Shown here: piece after piece, positions 10,239-19,995 of the stretch | Layout: every line of letters starts with the position of its first letter | Numbering within the stretch: the first letter of the stretch is position 1 | NCBI GenBank assembly: GCA_965240325.2 | Contig: OZ251243.1 | Coordinates: 310,001 to 374,000, forward strand | From: Rebecca billardiae RCC1528 | Taxonomy: Eukaryota > Haptophyta | Direction of reading: 5' to 3' | Length of the DNA stretch: 64,000 nt | Made by a program: the position numbers and the translations under genes | The notes under the pieces: generated by a model | Told to the model about the DNA's origin: nothing | Seen by the model: the letters and a program-made list of their open reading frames with translations, nothing else | The model's database searches: none

Positions 10239-10628
10239 CCTACGATCTCGATCGGCAAGCGCGGCGCCGCTCGCCGGTGGGCCCCCCACGGATCGAGCCG
10301 ACAGAGGGGCTCGAGGCGCGCTGAGGCGAGGCCAGGCGCGCACGCGCTGGGTCCGACACGCCACAGGTGACTCGTTGCGCGCTCGCGCTTTCGGCGAGCC
10401 CAGCGAGCGAGGCGGCGCGACCACACGCGCGCCCCGCAGCGGCGGAGGAGGGCGCGCGGGCACGAGCCAAGGGCACGGATGGGCACACCATACCTCAGCG
10501 CCGGTGCGCGACCGCACGCGACGGCTCGCCGCACGCGCTCCCGGCCGCAGCCAGCGCGAGACGGAGCGCGCGCACGCGGCGCGGCGGCATCGCCTATGAG
10601 CTCAATACTATCTCCCGCTGGCGAGCGG

Positions 10629-10659
10629 AGCCCAGGACGCGCTCGGCGCGTCCTGGGCT
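10629..10659. repeat. Perfect 14-bp-arm hairpin with flanking motif copies
   Basis: Arms 10629-10642 (agcccaggacgcgc) and 10646-10659 (gcgcgtcctgggct) are perfectly complementary around a 3-base loop. Two further direct copies of agcccaggac start at 10661 and 10687. No U-tract follows, and this is a eukaryote, so I do not call it a terminator. Confidence 0.8.
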
Positions 10660-10913
10660 AAGCCCAGGACGCCAGTGGGCGGCCGAAGCCCAGGACGGGC
10701 TCGATTTCGGTGGAGTGGCCTCGGTCGTCCGGGGCCCTATCTTGTAATCGACGTACCCGTTTACATATTCGATCGGATTACGACCATCGCCTTGACATAG
10801 GCACCATTTATTCACGACAGATTGGGGTGCATAACAGAGTTCATTCCTTTATAGAGTTACAATCGTGTATGGGCTATGTGCGCACCGGTCGTAAAGCATA
10901 TCTCGCCATTCTT

Positions 10914-11210
10914 TGTGGCCCGCGGTGCAGGGCGGAGCGCGTAGCGTGGAGCCCCACCGGGGGCCCTCACTACGTTGTCAAAAAGATCTTTTGATCAAAG
11001 AAAAGGGGACGGGGGACGATTTTTAGGGTAGTTGGAGGGTGAGTTTTCGATTTTTTGAGGGGTACGGTACAATGCTGTCCATCCCAAGCTTAAAAGGCCG
11101 CGCCCGGGTCATTTCGCGTATGTCGTTGGACGGCCGTCACATTGTCAGTAAACGAATCTGCGCCATTGTGGTAATGCCCGGGGCCGGACTCCGCCCAGCA
11201 CCAGACAACA
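10914..11210 (+). repeat. Dispersed repeat copy A, probable decayed mobile-element coding fragment
   Basis: 10914-11060 is clearly related to the reverse complement of 63510-63651: shared blocks are ggcccgcggtgcagggcgga, gtggagccc, caaaaagatctttt and ggacgggggacgattt. Weaker similarity runs on to about 11150 (aaaaggccgcgccc). Similarity holds at protein level as well (CRAERxAWSP, LIKxKGTGDDF), but this copy meets a stop straight after GDDF. The flanking 10740-10900 segment is also AT-richer than the surrounding genes. Confidence 0.65.
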
Positions 11211-12960
11211 GTGATCCACTCCGGACTGGGCGGTCCGGCGATCGCTCCCGGCGATGAGTCGATGACCAGTGGACCTCTCGACCCGCAGTCAAACGCCGGC
11301 GACGCGGCGCGGGCGCGCAAGACAGATCCGAAATCCTGATTCCTGGACGCGCACGCGAACCGGCTCGGCATGCGGAACGCGTTGATGCGCTTGGGGACGC
11401 ACGACATCGGGCCGTTCTGAAACGACACCGGGCGAAACTCTACCGCGTGCACGCGCGGACCGGCGGACCGCAGGCCGCGGCGTGACGACTGCGACACTGC
11501 GCGACGCGAAGGCCAGCAGGTGCTGGCGCCGCAGATGGCGGTGCGGGCGTTCTGCCCGAGCTGCAACAACCCGCTGCTCTCGGGCCAGGTGCATCAGCGC
11601 ATCCAGGACCGCCGCTGCCACGTGCTAACCAAGGTGGTGGGCAAGTTGCGTGCGCCGAAGACACTAACTACGCGACCGTGTGCGAGCAAGGCGTGCCACT
11701 GAGATGATCGACACGGCGAAGCAGGTGGTGATCGAGGCGCTGAGCCTGATCATGGTGAGGCGCATCTTCTCGACCTGCCCGACGCGCAGACCACGCAGGC
11801 GTCGCTTCCGGGCGCGTGGGACTCGCGCACCAAGACGGTGTGGCGCGTGGACCCTGTCGCCAAGGCGGTCAACTCCGCCTGGCCGCTGGAGGTGGTCGCT
11901 CGCCGCGCCTGGCCAACCTGGTGCACGAGGGGCCAGCTGATGGCGGCGGTGGTGCCACCGATGAAGCTGATCTTCGTGCAGCGCAAGGACGCGTCGGGCC
12001 CGTTCTCCCACGTCGTGCTCAAGATCGTCTTCCGCGTCGCGACGATGAGCGTCGCTGCTCTGTGCGCGGCGCGCGCGCGCGCGCGCGCGCGCGACGGGCA
12101 CGTGGCGCGCCGACCAGCCGTACGGCGCTGACTGTTGACGCACCTCGCGCATGCGCTACCCCGGCCGCGCCGCCGCCGCCGCCGCGCAGGCATGCTCTCG
12201 TAGGAGGAGACGGCGGAGCTGCGCGCACACATGGCCGCGCGCGGCTCTCGGTCGGACGGTCGGCGATCACGGGCGCGCTGCCGGCCCGGCGCGCCGCTGA
12301 ACGACGAGTAGGCCGCGCTGGAGGAGTACGTCCGCCGCCGCGCTCCGCCTGCGCGAGCAGCGCTCCGCCGCGCCCGACCCGCTGGCCGAGCAGCTGCGCA
12401 GCGACCGCGCCATCGCAGAGCAGCTGCAGCGCGAGGAGATGGCGGCACGCGCGGGCGGCGCGCCCGTGACGCTGCACTCGGCCGAGGTCGACGAGGACGC
12501 GCAGATGGCGCTGGCGCTGCTGCTCGTGTGCGAGGCGTGCGACCAGGACACACGCGCGCTGCGCAACGCTGAGCGCCGGATCCGTTTTCGGCGCCGTAAG
12601 GTACGCAAGGCGCTGGCAGCGGAGCGCACCGGGGCGGCGGCGCATGCGCGCACGCGGCGCGCTCGCGGTCGATGCGCGGCAACTCCAACCGCCTCGGCAA
12701 GCGCAAGCAGCGGGACGATGGCGGCGCCGCGGCGGCGGGTGCGATGAACAAATCGGACGAGCGCGCCAAGTCCCGACGCATCGCCAACGCCGCCAAGCTG
12801 TTCGAGGACATGGACGGCGACGAGATCGCGGCCGCGGCGCACGCGGCGGGCAAGCTGGACTGCCAACTTGCGACGCGTCTCGCAGACTGCCACTGCCACT
12901 GGGCCTGGCCCATTATAAATCTTCATACGACATTGAGCAGCTACGACATTGAGCAGCCGA
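11211..12960 (+). pseudogene. Decayed coding-like sequence, unidentified
   Basis: Protein-like stretches on the plus strand are broken by stops and frame changes. Examples are MAVRAFCPSCNNPLLSGQVH (from 11535), LIFVQRKDASGPFSHVVLK (about 11970-12027), DRAIAEQLQREEMAARAGG (about 12405-12455) followed by EVDEDAQMALALLLV, and AKLFEDMDGDEIAAAAHAAG (about 12795-12855). They do not join into one frame with plausible introns. I do not recognise the source. The mixture of well-shaped peptide and stops suggests one or more dead genes or mobile-element bodies; an unresolved multi-intron gene is the alternative. Confidence 0.35.
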
Positions 12961-12967
12961 GCAGCCG

Positions 12968-13031
12968 ACGGAGGGTGCACCGCGGGCCCCTAACTGCGTT
13001 GGTTCTACGGAAGGACCGCGGAACGCGGTCA
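12968..13031 (+). repeat. Dispersed repeat copy, inverted relative to 61999-62073
   Basis: Shares ggagggtgcaccg, cgcgggccc, gttctacggaa and ggaccgcggaacgcggtcat with the reverse complement of 61999-62073, with small indels between blocks. Both copies encode a KDRGTRS peptide in one frame. Confidence 0.7.
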
Positions 13032-13118
13032 TATTATCTGGATATATCACAGCCAATCTTGAATATAACCAAATGAGAATTTCTCAAATTCTCAAAAGTT
13101 CGTAGCCTAAAGAGGGGT

Positions 13119-13197
13119 AAATCAATCAACGACGGCCGACGACGCGTCGAAATCGGAAATCAACATAATATCCTCGGCGGGCCGACTCAAGGTTCCA
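13119..13197 (+). repeat. 79-bp direct repeat, copy 2
   Basis: Identical to 7927-8005 in the same orientation. It ends 18 bp before the stop codon of the second sulfotransferase gene and marks the right edge of the accessory island. Confidence 0.9.
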
Positions 13198-13215
13198 CAG
13201 CGTCGATGGGAGCTG

Positions 13216-14379
13216 CTACACGACCACGTGCGAGGGCCGCGTGGGCCGCGCGTGCATCAGCCGGACGGCCTCGTCGAAGCGCGCGGCGGCGTGCGCGTAC
13301 ACGACCTGCGAGCACGCGTTCAGCTCTGCGCCCACGCGCCGGCCGAGCGCCGCGCGCTGACTCGCCGACTCGAGGAAGGCGACGGGGCGCACGTTGCTGC
13401 GCATGAGCCCGAGCCGTCTGGGCGGCATGTCGAGGCCGACGCTGCGCAGCATGAGCGCCACCGCGTCGGCGAGCCGATCGACCGTGCCCACCACGTCCAG
13501 CTGCGCGAGCAGCCGCGCCGCCGGCGCCGCCACGTCCTCGGCGCACCGCAGCACGCGCGCGGCCTGCAGCTCAGCCAGCCAGTCCGAGTGCGCCGCGTCG
13601 GCGCGCTGCTGCGCGCGGAGGAGCCTGTCCGGCTCGAGCACCTTGCGCCGGGCGTCCTTGCGCGCGCCCAGCGCGGAGACCTCGCCCTCCGCGCGCGCGA
13701 GCGCCGCACGCGCCCGCTCGAGCCGCGGCAGGTCCGCTGGCGCGGGCGCGCGCCCGCCGGCGCCGTACTCGGCGCGGCGCGCGCGCTCGAGCCGGGCCGC
13801 CAGCTCTGGCAGCAGGTCGAGGCGGAGGTGCGTGTTCGAGCGGATGAGGAGGAGCTCGCGGTTCGCGCGGAGCCACTGCTCGCGCGTCATGTTGCGCCGC
13901 GCGCGCTGCTTCGAGAAGTACTCCGAGTCGCTCACCGCCATCGCGCCAGGCTCGCGCAGCACGGTGGCGGCGCCAAAGCGGCAGCCGCGCGCCTCGGCGA
14001 GCGCGCGCACGCGGCCGAGCTCGGCGACGAACTGGGGCAGGTGCGGCTTGCAGTGCACCTCGATGACGTACTTGCGGTGCGCCTGCAGGCTGCCAAAGTG
14101 CCGGCTGTTGTTCGACGCCCACGCGAGGCCCACCTCCCTGAGCGTCGTGCAGTGGTGCGTCACGTACCAGCCTCGCTCCTTGAAGTATTGGCGCACGCTC
14201 GTGCCGGCGCACTTGGGCACGTGCAGGAAGGCGAGCACGTGGCACGGGGGCGGCGGCGGCGGCTCCGCCTCCCCGCCGCCGAGCATCGCGGCGAGGATGA
14301 GCAGCGCACGCAGCGCGCCGCGGCCGCGCCGGCCTGTCGCCAACGGGGGCGCACGGGCGGACGCCATGTGTTTCGTCAT
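13216..14379 (-). CDS. Secreted or Golgi sulfotransferase (Sulfotransfer_2-like)
   Basis: Single exon of 387 aa. The N terminus has a hydrophobic signal or anchor (ALRALLILAAMLGGGEA, residues 22-38); ATG 14379 or 14367 could both serve. The 5'-phosphosulfate loop HVPKCAGTS (residues 53-61) is the HxPKxxGTS form typical of Golgi carbohydrate sulfotransferases. A 3'-phosphate-binding region ATVLREPGAMAVSDSEYF follows near residues 140-157. The middle is a helical Arg/Ala-rich stretch. It should transfer sulfate from PAPS to a glycan or glycoprotein in the secretory pathway; the acceptor is unknown. Its start codon lies 72 bp from that of the divergent lamin-tail/Pro-rich surface protein, so the two may share a promoter, and that protein could even be a substrate (inference). 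The P-loop differs from that of the gene at 6755-7801, so they are separate subfamilies. Confidence 0.82.
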   Translation of the reverse strand: MTKHMASARAPPLATGRRGRGALRALLILAAMLGGGEAEPPPPPPCHVLAFLHVPKCAGTSVRQYFKERGWYVTHHCTTLREVGLAWASNNSRHFGSLQAHRKYVIEVHCKPHLPQFVAELGRVRALAEARGCRFGAATVLREPGAMAVSDSEYFSKQRARRNMTREQWLRANRELLLIRSNTHLRLDLLPELAARLERARRAEYGAGGRAPAPADLPRLERARAALARAEGEVSALGARKDARRKVLEPDRLLRAQQRADAAHSDWLAELQAARVLRCAEDVAAPAARLLAQLDVVGTVDRLADAVALMLRSVGLDMPPRRLGLMRSNVRPVAFLESASQRAALGRRVGAELNACSQVVYAHAAARFDEAVRLMHARPTRPSHVVV

Positions 14380-14451
14380 CGCTTTCTGAGCACATTTTGC
14401 TCAATAAGCCGGCGGCGGCGCGGGGGGCCGGTGACGGCTGCGGCGAGGGAG
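14380..14451. promoter_or_regulatory. Inferred bidirectional promoter region
   Basis: 72 bp between divergent start codons of a sulfotransferase and the large lamin-tail/Pro-rich protein. No TATA box is seen. Geometry alone supports the call. Confidence 0.4.
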
Positions 14452-15796
14452 ATGGCCGCCTCATCGCGGGCAGCGTGGACACTCGCCTCGCTGTTGCTGC
14501 TCGCGCGCGCGCGCATCGGCGCGGCCGATTGCAGCGGCGCGCCCAACTGCCTCCTCATCTCCGAGTACTACGACGGCGCCGCCTCCGACCGTTACCTCGA
14601 GCTGTACAACGGGTGCGGCGCGGTGGTCGAGCTCTCGAGTTACCGGCTGAAGGTGTGCTGGAACGGCTGCCCGACGCGCACCAACTTGGTGGACCAGCTC
14701 ACCTTCGTGCTGCCCACGGGGGTCATCCTCAACGCGGGCGAGACGTTCGCGATCCCGCACCCGATGGCGGGCGCGCAGATCGAGGCCGCGCTGCCGGCGC
14801 AGGAGACAGCGCTCTGGTTTGTCGCCGGCTCGTGGCTCAACGGCACGGACTCGTACGCGCTCCAGTTCGGCACGACGATCATCGACACGCTGGGCGAGAC
14901 GACTGGCCACGACTCGGACGCGGTGGGCCGGCTGGGCATCGAGGTGGCGGGCGTGGCGGACGCGCTGACCAACCGGCGCGTCGTGCGCAAGGGCTCGGTA
15001 CGCCGCGGCAACTGCGGCGACTGGCTCAGCTCGCGCGGCGTCGACGCGGCCTCGTCCGAGTGGCGCGTGCTCGACGACAACCTCACGGACGTGGCGGGCT
15101 CGCTCGGCTCGCACGGCGCCGGCCCGCCCTCGCCGCCGCCACACCCGCCCGTGCCGCCCGCCTTCCCGCCCGGCACGCGGCGGTGCCACCGCGACTGCGT
15201 CTTCTTCTCCGAGTGGTACGAGGGAAATTCGTCCTCGGGCGTAACGGCGTGCTGCGACCGTTACGTCGAGGTGTACAACTCGTGCGCGGATGCAGTCTCG
15301 GCGGCCGACCTGGTGCTGCGGTACTGCGCCGACGCGTGCGCGGGCTCGGCGTGGGAGCGCGAGATCTCCCTGCACAACGGCACGGACGCGCCGCCGCCCA
15401 CCATCCAGCCGGGCGGCACGCTCGTGGTCGCCGACTATCGCGCGCAGTCCGCAGAGATCCGGCGCGTGGCGGACGTGCTGGTGTACGGGCTGGGCGACGG
15501 CGACGACGCGCTCTCGCTCTGGTGGCGGCAGGGCGACGTGCTGCTCGACCAGATCGGCTTCGTCGAGTCCGGGCTGCACAGCCCCGGCGGCTGGCCGGTG
15601 GCGGGGACCCCGCGGGCGACGGCCGCCCACAGACTGGTGAGAAGTCCGGGCGTGCGTGGCGGGAATTGCGGCGAGTGGGGTGCGACGGCGGACGCGGAGT
15701 GGGTGGTGCTGGAGCTGTCGGAGGGCGTGACGAGCCGCGGCGCGCACGACGAGGCGCCGCTGCCGCCGCCGTCACCGCCGCCGGCGCCGCCGGCGC

Positions 15797-15831
<35 letters not shown>

Positions 15832-16032
15832 GCGCTGCCGCCCTCGCCTCCGCCAAGCCCGCCGCCCTCGCGCCCGCCGTCCCCTCCGCCGAGCCCGCCG
15901 CCGAGCCCGCCGCCAAGCCCGCCGCCGCCCTCGCCGCCACCCGCGCCGCCACCCGCGCCGCCGCCCTCGCCGCCGCCCTCGCCGCCGCCCTCGCCGCCAC
16001 CGCCGCCCTTGCCGCCCTCGCCGCCGCCCTCG

Positions 16033-16064
<32 letters not shown>

Positions 16065-16366
16065 GCCCTCACCACCACCCAGCCCGCCCCCGGCGCCGCC
16101 GCCGAGCCCGCCGCCCTCGCCGCCACCCAGCCCGCCGCCCAGCCCGCCGCCATCCCCACCGCCCTCGCCGCCGCCCAGCCCGCCGCCCAGCCCGCCGCCG
16201 CCCTTGCCGCCGCCCTCGCCACCGTCCCCGCCGCCCTCGCCGCCCTCGCCGCCGCCCGCGCCGCCCTCGCCGCCTGCGCCGCCGCCCGCGCCGCCGCCCT
16301 CGCCGCCGCCCTCGCCGCCGCCCGCGCCGCCGCCCACGCCGCCCACGCCACCGCCGCCGCCCTCGC

Positions 16367-16401
<35 letters not shown>

Positions 16402-16501
16402 GCGCTGCCGCCCGCGCCGCCGCCGAGCCCGCCGCCCTCGCCGCCGCCGTCCCCTCCGCCGAGCCCTCCGCCGAGCCCGCCGCCGAGCCCGCCGCCGCCC
16501 T

Positions 16502-16532
<31 letters not shown>

Positions 16533-17952
16533 CTCGCCACCCGCCTCGCCGCCCTCACCGCCGCCCTCGCCGCCGCCCGCGCCGCCGCCCGCGCCGCCCG
16601 CGCCGCCGCCCGCGCCGCCCGCGCCGCCGCCGAGCCCGCCGCCCTCGCCGCCGCCGCCCTCGCCGCCGCCGCCGCCGCTGCCGCCGTCGCCGCCGAGCCC
16701 CATCTTGAACAAGCCGAGCTGCAGCGGCGCGCCCAACTGCCTCTTCATCTCCGAGTACTACGACGGCGCCGCCTCCGACCGTTACCTCGAGCTGTACAAC
16801 GGCTGCGAGAGCGTGCTCGACCTCGGCGCGTATCGCATGAAGCTCTGCTGGAACGGCTGTCCGACGCGCACCAACTTTGTCGACCAGCTCACCTTCGCCT
16901 TCTCGCCGACGGCCCTCAACCCGGGCGAGTCGAGCGCGCTGCTGCACTCGAGCGCGGGGCTGCTGATCCGCGACGCCGCGCCGCTGCGCTCGCTGCGCTA
17001 CGCGGGCGTCGCCGGCTCGTGGCTCAACGGCACGGACTCGTACGCGCTCCAGTTCGGCACGACGATCATCGACACGCTGGGCGAGACGACTGGCCACGAC
17101 TCGGACGCGGTGGGCCGGCTGGGCATCGAGGTGGCGGGCGTGGCGGACGCGCTGACCAACCGGCGCGTCGTGCGCAAGGGCTCGGTACGCCGCGGCAACT
17201 GCGGCGACTGGCTCACCTCGCGCGGCGTCGACGCGGCCTCGTCCGAGTGGCGCGTGCTCGACGACAACCTCACGGACGTGGCGGGCTCGCTCGGCTCGCA
17301 CGGCGCCGGCCCGCCCTCGCCGCCGCCGCACCCGCCCGTGCCGCCCGCCTTCCCGCCCGGCACGCGGCGGTGCCACCGCGACTGCGTCTTCTTCTCCGAG
17401 TGGTACGAGGGCGGCGGCAGCGCGTGCTGCGAGCGCTATCTCGAGATCTACAACTCGTGCCCAGATACAATCTCGGCGGCCGAGCTCGTCCTGCGCTACT
17501 GCGACGGGGTGTGCTCCGGCTCTGCGTGGGAGGGGGAGATCCCGCTGCGGAACGGCACGGACGCGCCGCCGCCCACCATACAGCCGGGCGGCACGCTCGT
17601 CCTCGCCGACTACCGCGCGCAGTCCGCCCCGATCCTCAACGTCGCCGACCTGCTCGTCGCCGGGCTGGGCGACGGCGACGACGCGCTCTCGCTCTGGTGG
17701 CGGCAGGGCGACGTGCTGCTCGATCAGATCGGCTTCGTCGAGTTCGACGCGCACAACCCGGGCGGCTGGCCGGTGGCGGGGACCCCGCAGGCGACGCGCA
17801 ACCACCGGCTCGTGCGCAAGCCGGGCGTGCGCACGGGCAACTGCGGCGACTTCGGCGGCTCGGCGGGCACGGTGTTCAACACTGAGTGGACGGTGGCTGA
17901 CTGGGACGAGACCGGAACCACCAACAGAGGGGAGCATCAGGAGGCGCCGCTG

Positions 17953-17990
<38 letters not shown>

Positions 17991-18031
17991 CTCGCCGCCG
18001 CCGAGCCCGCCCTCGCCGCCGCAGCCGCCCT

Positions 18032-18090
<59 letters not shown>

Positions 18091-19995
18091 CCCGCGCCGC
18101 CGACGCCGCCGCCGCTGCCAGCGCCGCCGCCGCTCCGCCCGCCCTCGCCGCCGAGCCCGCCCGACGCCAACGGGCCGTACACGCTCCGCCGCGCGCCCGC
18201 TCTGGTGTACGCGCCGCCGCCGACCGTGTGGGCGTCGGTGGGCGGCGTCGTCGTCGGCGCCATCCTCTTCGCCGCCGCGCTCGCGCTGTGCGCCGGCTCG
18301 GCGCAGGGCGGCGCGAGCGCGCGCACGCCGCTCGAGCCGGGCTGGCACGCGCTGCTGCCGCGCCGCGCGCCGTGGGCGTCCGCGCTCACGGCCTGGGCGT
18401 CTCTCTCGCTGCTCGTCGGCTGGATGCTCTGGCTGCCGGGCGAGGCGGACACGCGCGCCCAGCGGGTGGGCGTGCGCGCCGTCGGCGTGCTCGCCTGCGC
18501 CTGCGTCGTGCTGCTGCCTCCGCACGGGCTGATGCTCGCGCCCGCGGCCGCGCTCGCCGGCGCGTGCTGCGAGCTCGCGCTCACACGGCTCTTCAGCTGG
18601 GCTAACGCTCCGCCTCGGCTGCTGCTGCCGCCGCCGGGCGCGGCAGACGCGCCGCCGCCCGCCGGCGCGGAGGCGGAGGGCACGCCGCTGTGCCGCGCGG
18701 TGATCGAGCTGGCCACGCCGCCGGCCGCGCCCGGCGGCGCGGCCGCGGCGGGCACGGGCGCGCGCGGCCGCGAGCTCTACAGCTCGCTGGGGTGGAGCGC
18801 TGCCGCGGCGGCCTCGGCCGGCCTCGGCCGCGTGCGCGTGCCCGCGCGCGCGCTGGGCTCGCTCCTGCGCTCGCGCCCGCTGCTCTTCGAGGCTGTGGGC
18901 TTCTTCGGCGCGGCGCTCGAGGCGGAGGCGCGCCCGCCCGCCGCACTCAGCAGCTCGGCCTCTCGCCTCTCGCAATGGTCCGCCTCCTTCACCCACCGAG
19001 GCGCGGCGGCGGGGCCGGAGCGCGCGAGCGGCCGCGGCGCCGACGGGAGCGGCGCGCGCCACGCCGACTCGCCGCGCCTGGCGTCCGCGGCGCCGGGCGG
19101 CGGTGGCGCTGACGGCGCTGAAGGCAACGCGGAGGGCATGCCTGCCAGCCGCTTCGTGCGCGCGGTGCGCATCGTGGCCGTGGGGAAGGGTCCGACGCCG
19201 GCGGGCGCGGCGGGCGGCGGGCGCGGCGGCGGCGCGCAATCTCCCGCCGATCTCGTGGTGAGCGTCGAGTTCCGGCTCTCTGATTGGCCGGAGGCGCTGG
19301 ACGCGCTGGCGCCAGCCGCGCGCGGCGGCGGCAGGCACCGCGGCGGGCGTGGCGCGGAGGCGCGCGCCGCAAGGCCGAGCAGCGTCCCTTGTCTGCTCTG
19401 GGCCGAGGCCAGCCGCGGCGCCGCCGAGGCCGCGCGCGCGCAGGAGGCGACGGCCGCGGCGGGCGGCGCGCGCGCCCTCAGCCACGCCGAGGCGGCGGCG
19501 GGCGCGTCGCGTGCGGAGCTCAGCAGCGCCACGAGCTGGGTGCCGCCGCAGGCCGTGCGCCGACGGCGGCGGTGGGCGTGGCTGGGCGTGGGCGCGTGCG
19601 CCGCCGCGTGCGCCGCGCTCATCTGCGTGCTGCTGCGTCTCCTCGCCCTCGCAGCCATCGCGGCCAACTGGCCGCGCAACGAGCTGTCGCGCTCCTTGCT
19701 CTCGCGCGCGCTGTGGAGCACAGTCTTCGCCCTCGCCGTGCGCACGCTCGTGGCCGAGCCGCTGGCCGTTGCGTGCCTGCTGCGGTTCGCGGCGGCGCGG
19801 CGCTCGCTCTCGCGCGCAGCCGGCCGCGGCGTGCCCGCCGAGCGCTCGGCGCTCGCCCCGCCGGGCACAGCGCCGCCGCCATCGACGCGCGGTGCGGCGT
19901 ACGCTCTGCTGCATCGGCGGCTGCGCGCGCCGCCGAGTGACCAGGCAGGCGGCGTGTCAGCAGCTGGGCGCGCTGACGCCGGAGGCCGAGTCTGA
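14452..19995 (+). CDS. Giant secreted/membrane protein: four lamin-tail-like domains, Pro-Ser blocks, C-terminal membrane region
   Basis: Single exon of 1847 aa from the ATG at 14452, which opens a signal peptide (MAASSRAAWTLASLLLLARA). Four lamin-tail (LTD)-like domains follow, each starting with ISEYYDG or FSEWYEG and then RYLELYN or similar, at about residues 34-220, 243-430, 756-950 and 974-1160. LTDs of this kind are known in bacterial and algal secreted proteins as well as lamins. Between domains 2 and 3 lies a PPSPPP block of about 310 residues, and a shorter one (about 1164-1238) follows domain 4. These resemble the Hyp-rich linkers of algal pherophorins and extensins. Hydrophobic helices occur at about 1253-1283, 1311-1330, 1341-1380, 1707-1738 and 1742-1783. 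The last pair (NELSRSLLSRALWSTVFALA, then VRTLVAEPL) is faintly reminiscent of polycystin-type membrane proteins, but this is weak. A surface or wall-linked role is inferred. Confidence 0.8.
14821..15223 (+). repeat. Near-identical internal duplication, copy 1
   Basis: About 403 bp that recur at 17008-17410 (offset 2187 bp, in frame) with only a few substitutions seen, for example ctcagc versus ctcacc. It covers the end of LTD 1, the Pro linker and the start of LTD 2. The adjoining parts of the same domains are much more diverged. Confidence 0.9.
15757..16698 (+). repeat. PPSPPP-coding low-complexity block
   Basis: About 940 bp of ccgccctcg/ccgccg-type repeats encoding Pro with interspersed Ser, Ala and Leu. 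The strand is C-rich throughout, which keeps all three frames nearly stop-free and produces large spurious frames on both strands. Confidence 0.95.
17008..17410 (+). repeat. Near-identical internal duplication, copy 2
   Basis: Partner of 14821-15223. It covers the end of LTD 3, its Pro linker and the start of LTD 4. Confidence 0.9.

Noticed and set aside
14397-17885. Second long plus frame and several long minus frames (Ala- or Gly-rich) over the lamin-tail/Pro-rich gene
   Set aside because: Shadows of C-rich Pro codons. Only the frame from 14452 gives a signal peptide and domain repeats.
16555-19914. 1119-aa Arg-rich minus-strand frame
   Set aside because: Antisense of a GC-rich coding exon with no motif or sensible composition.
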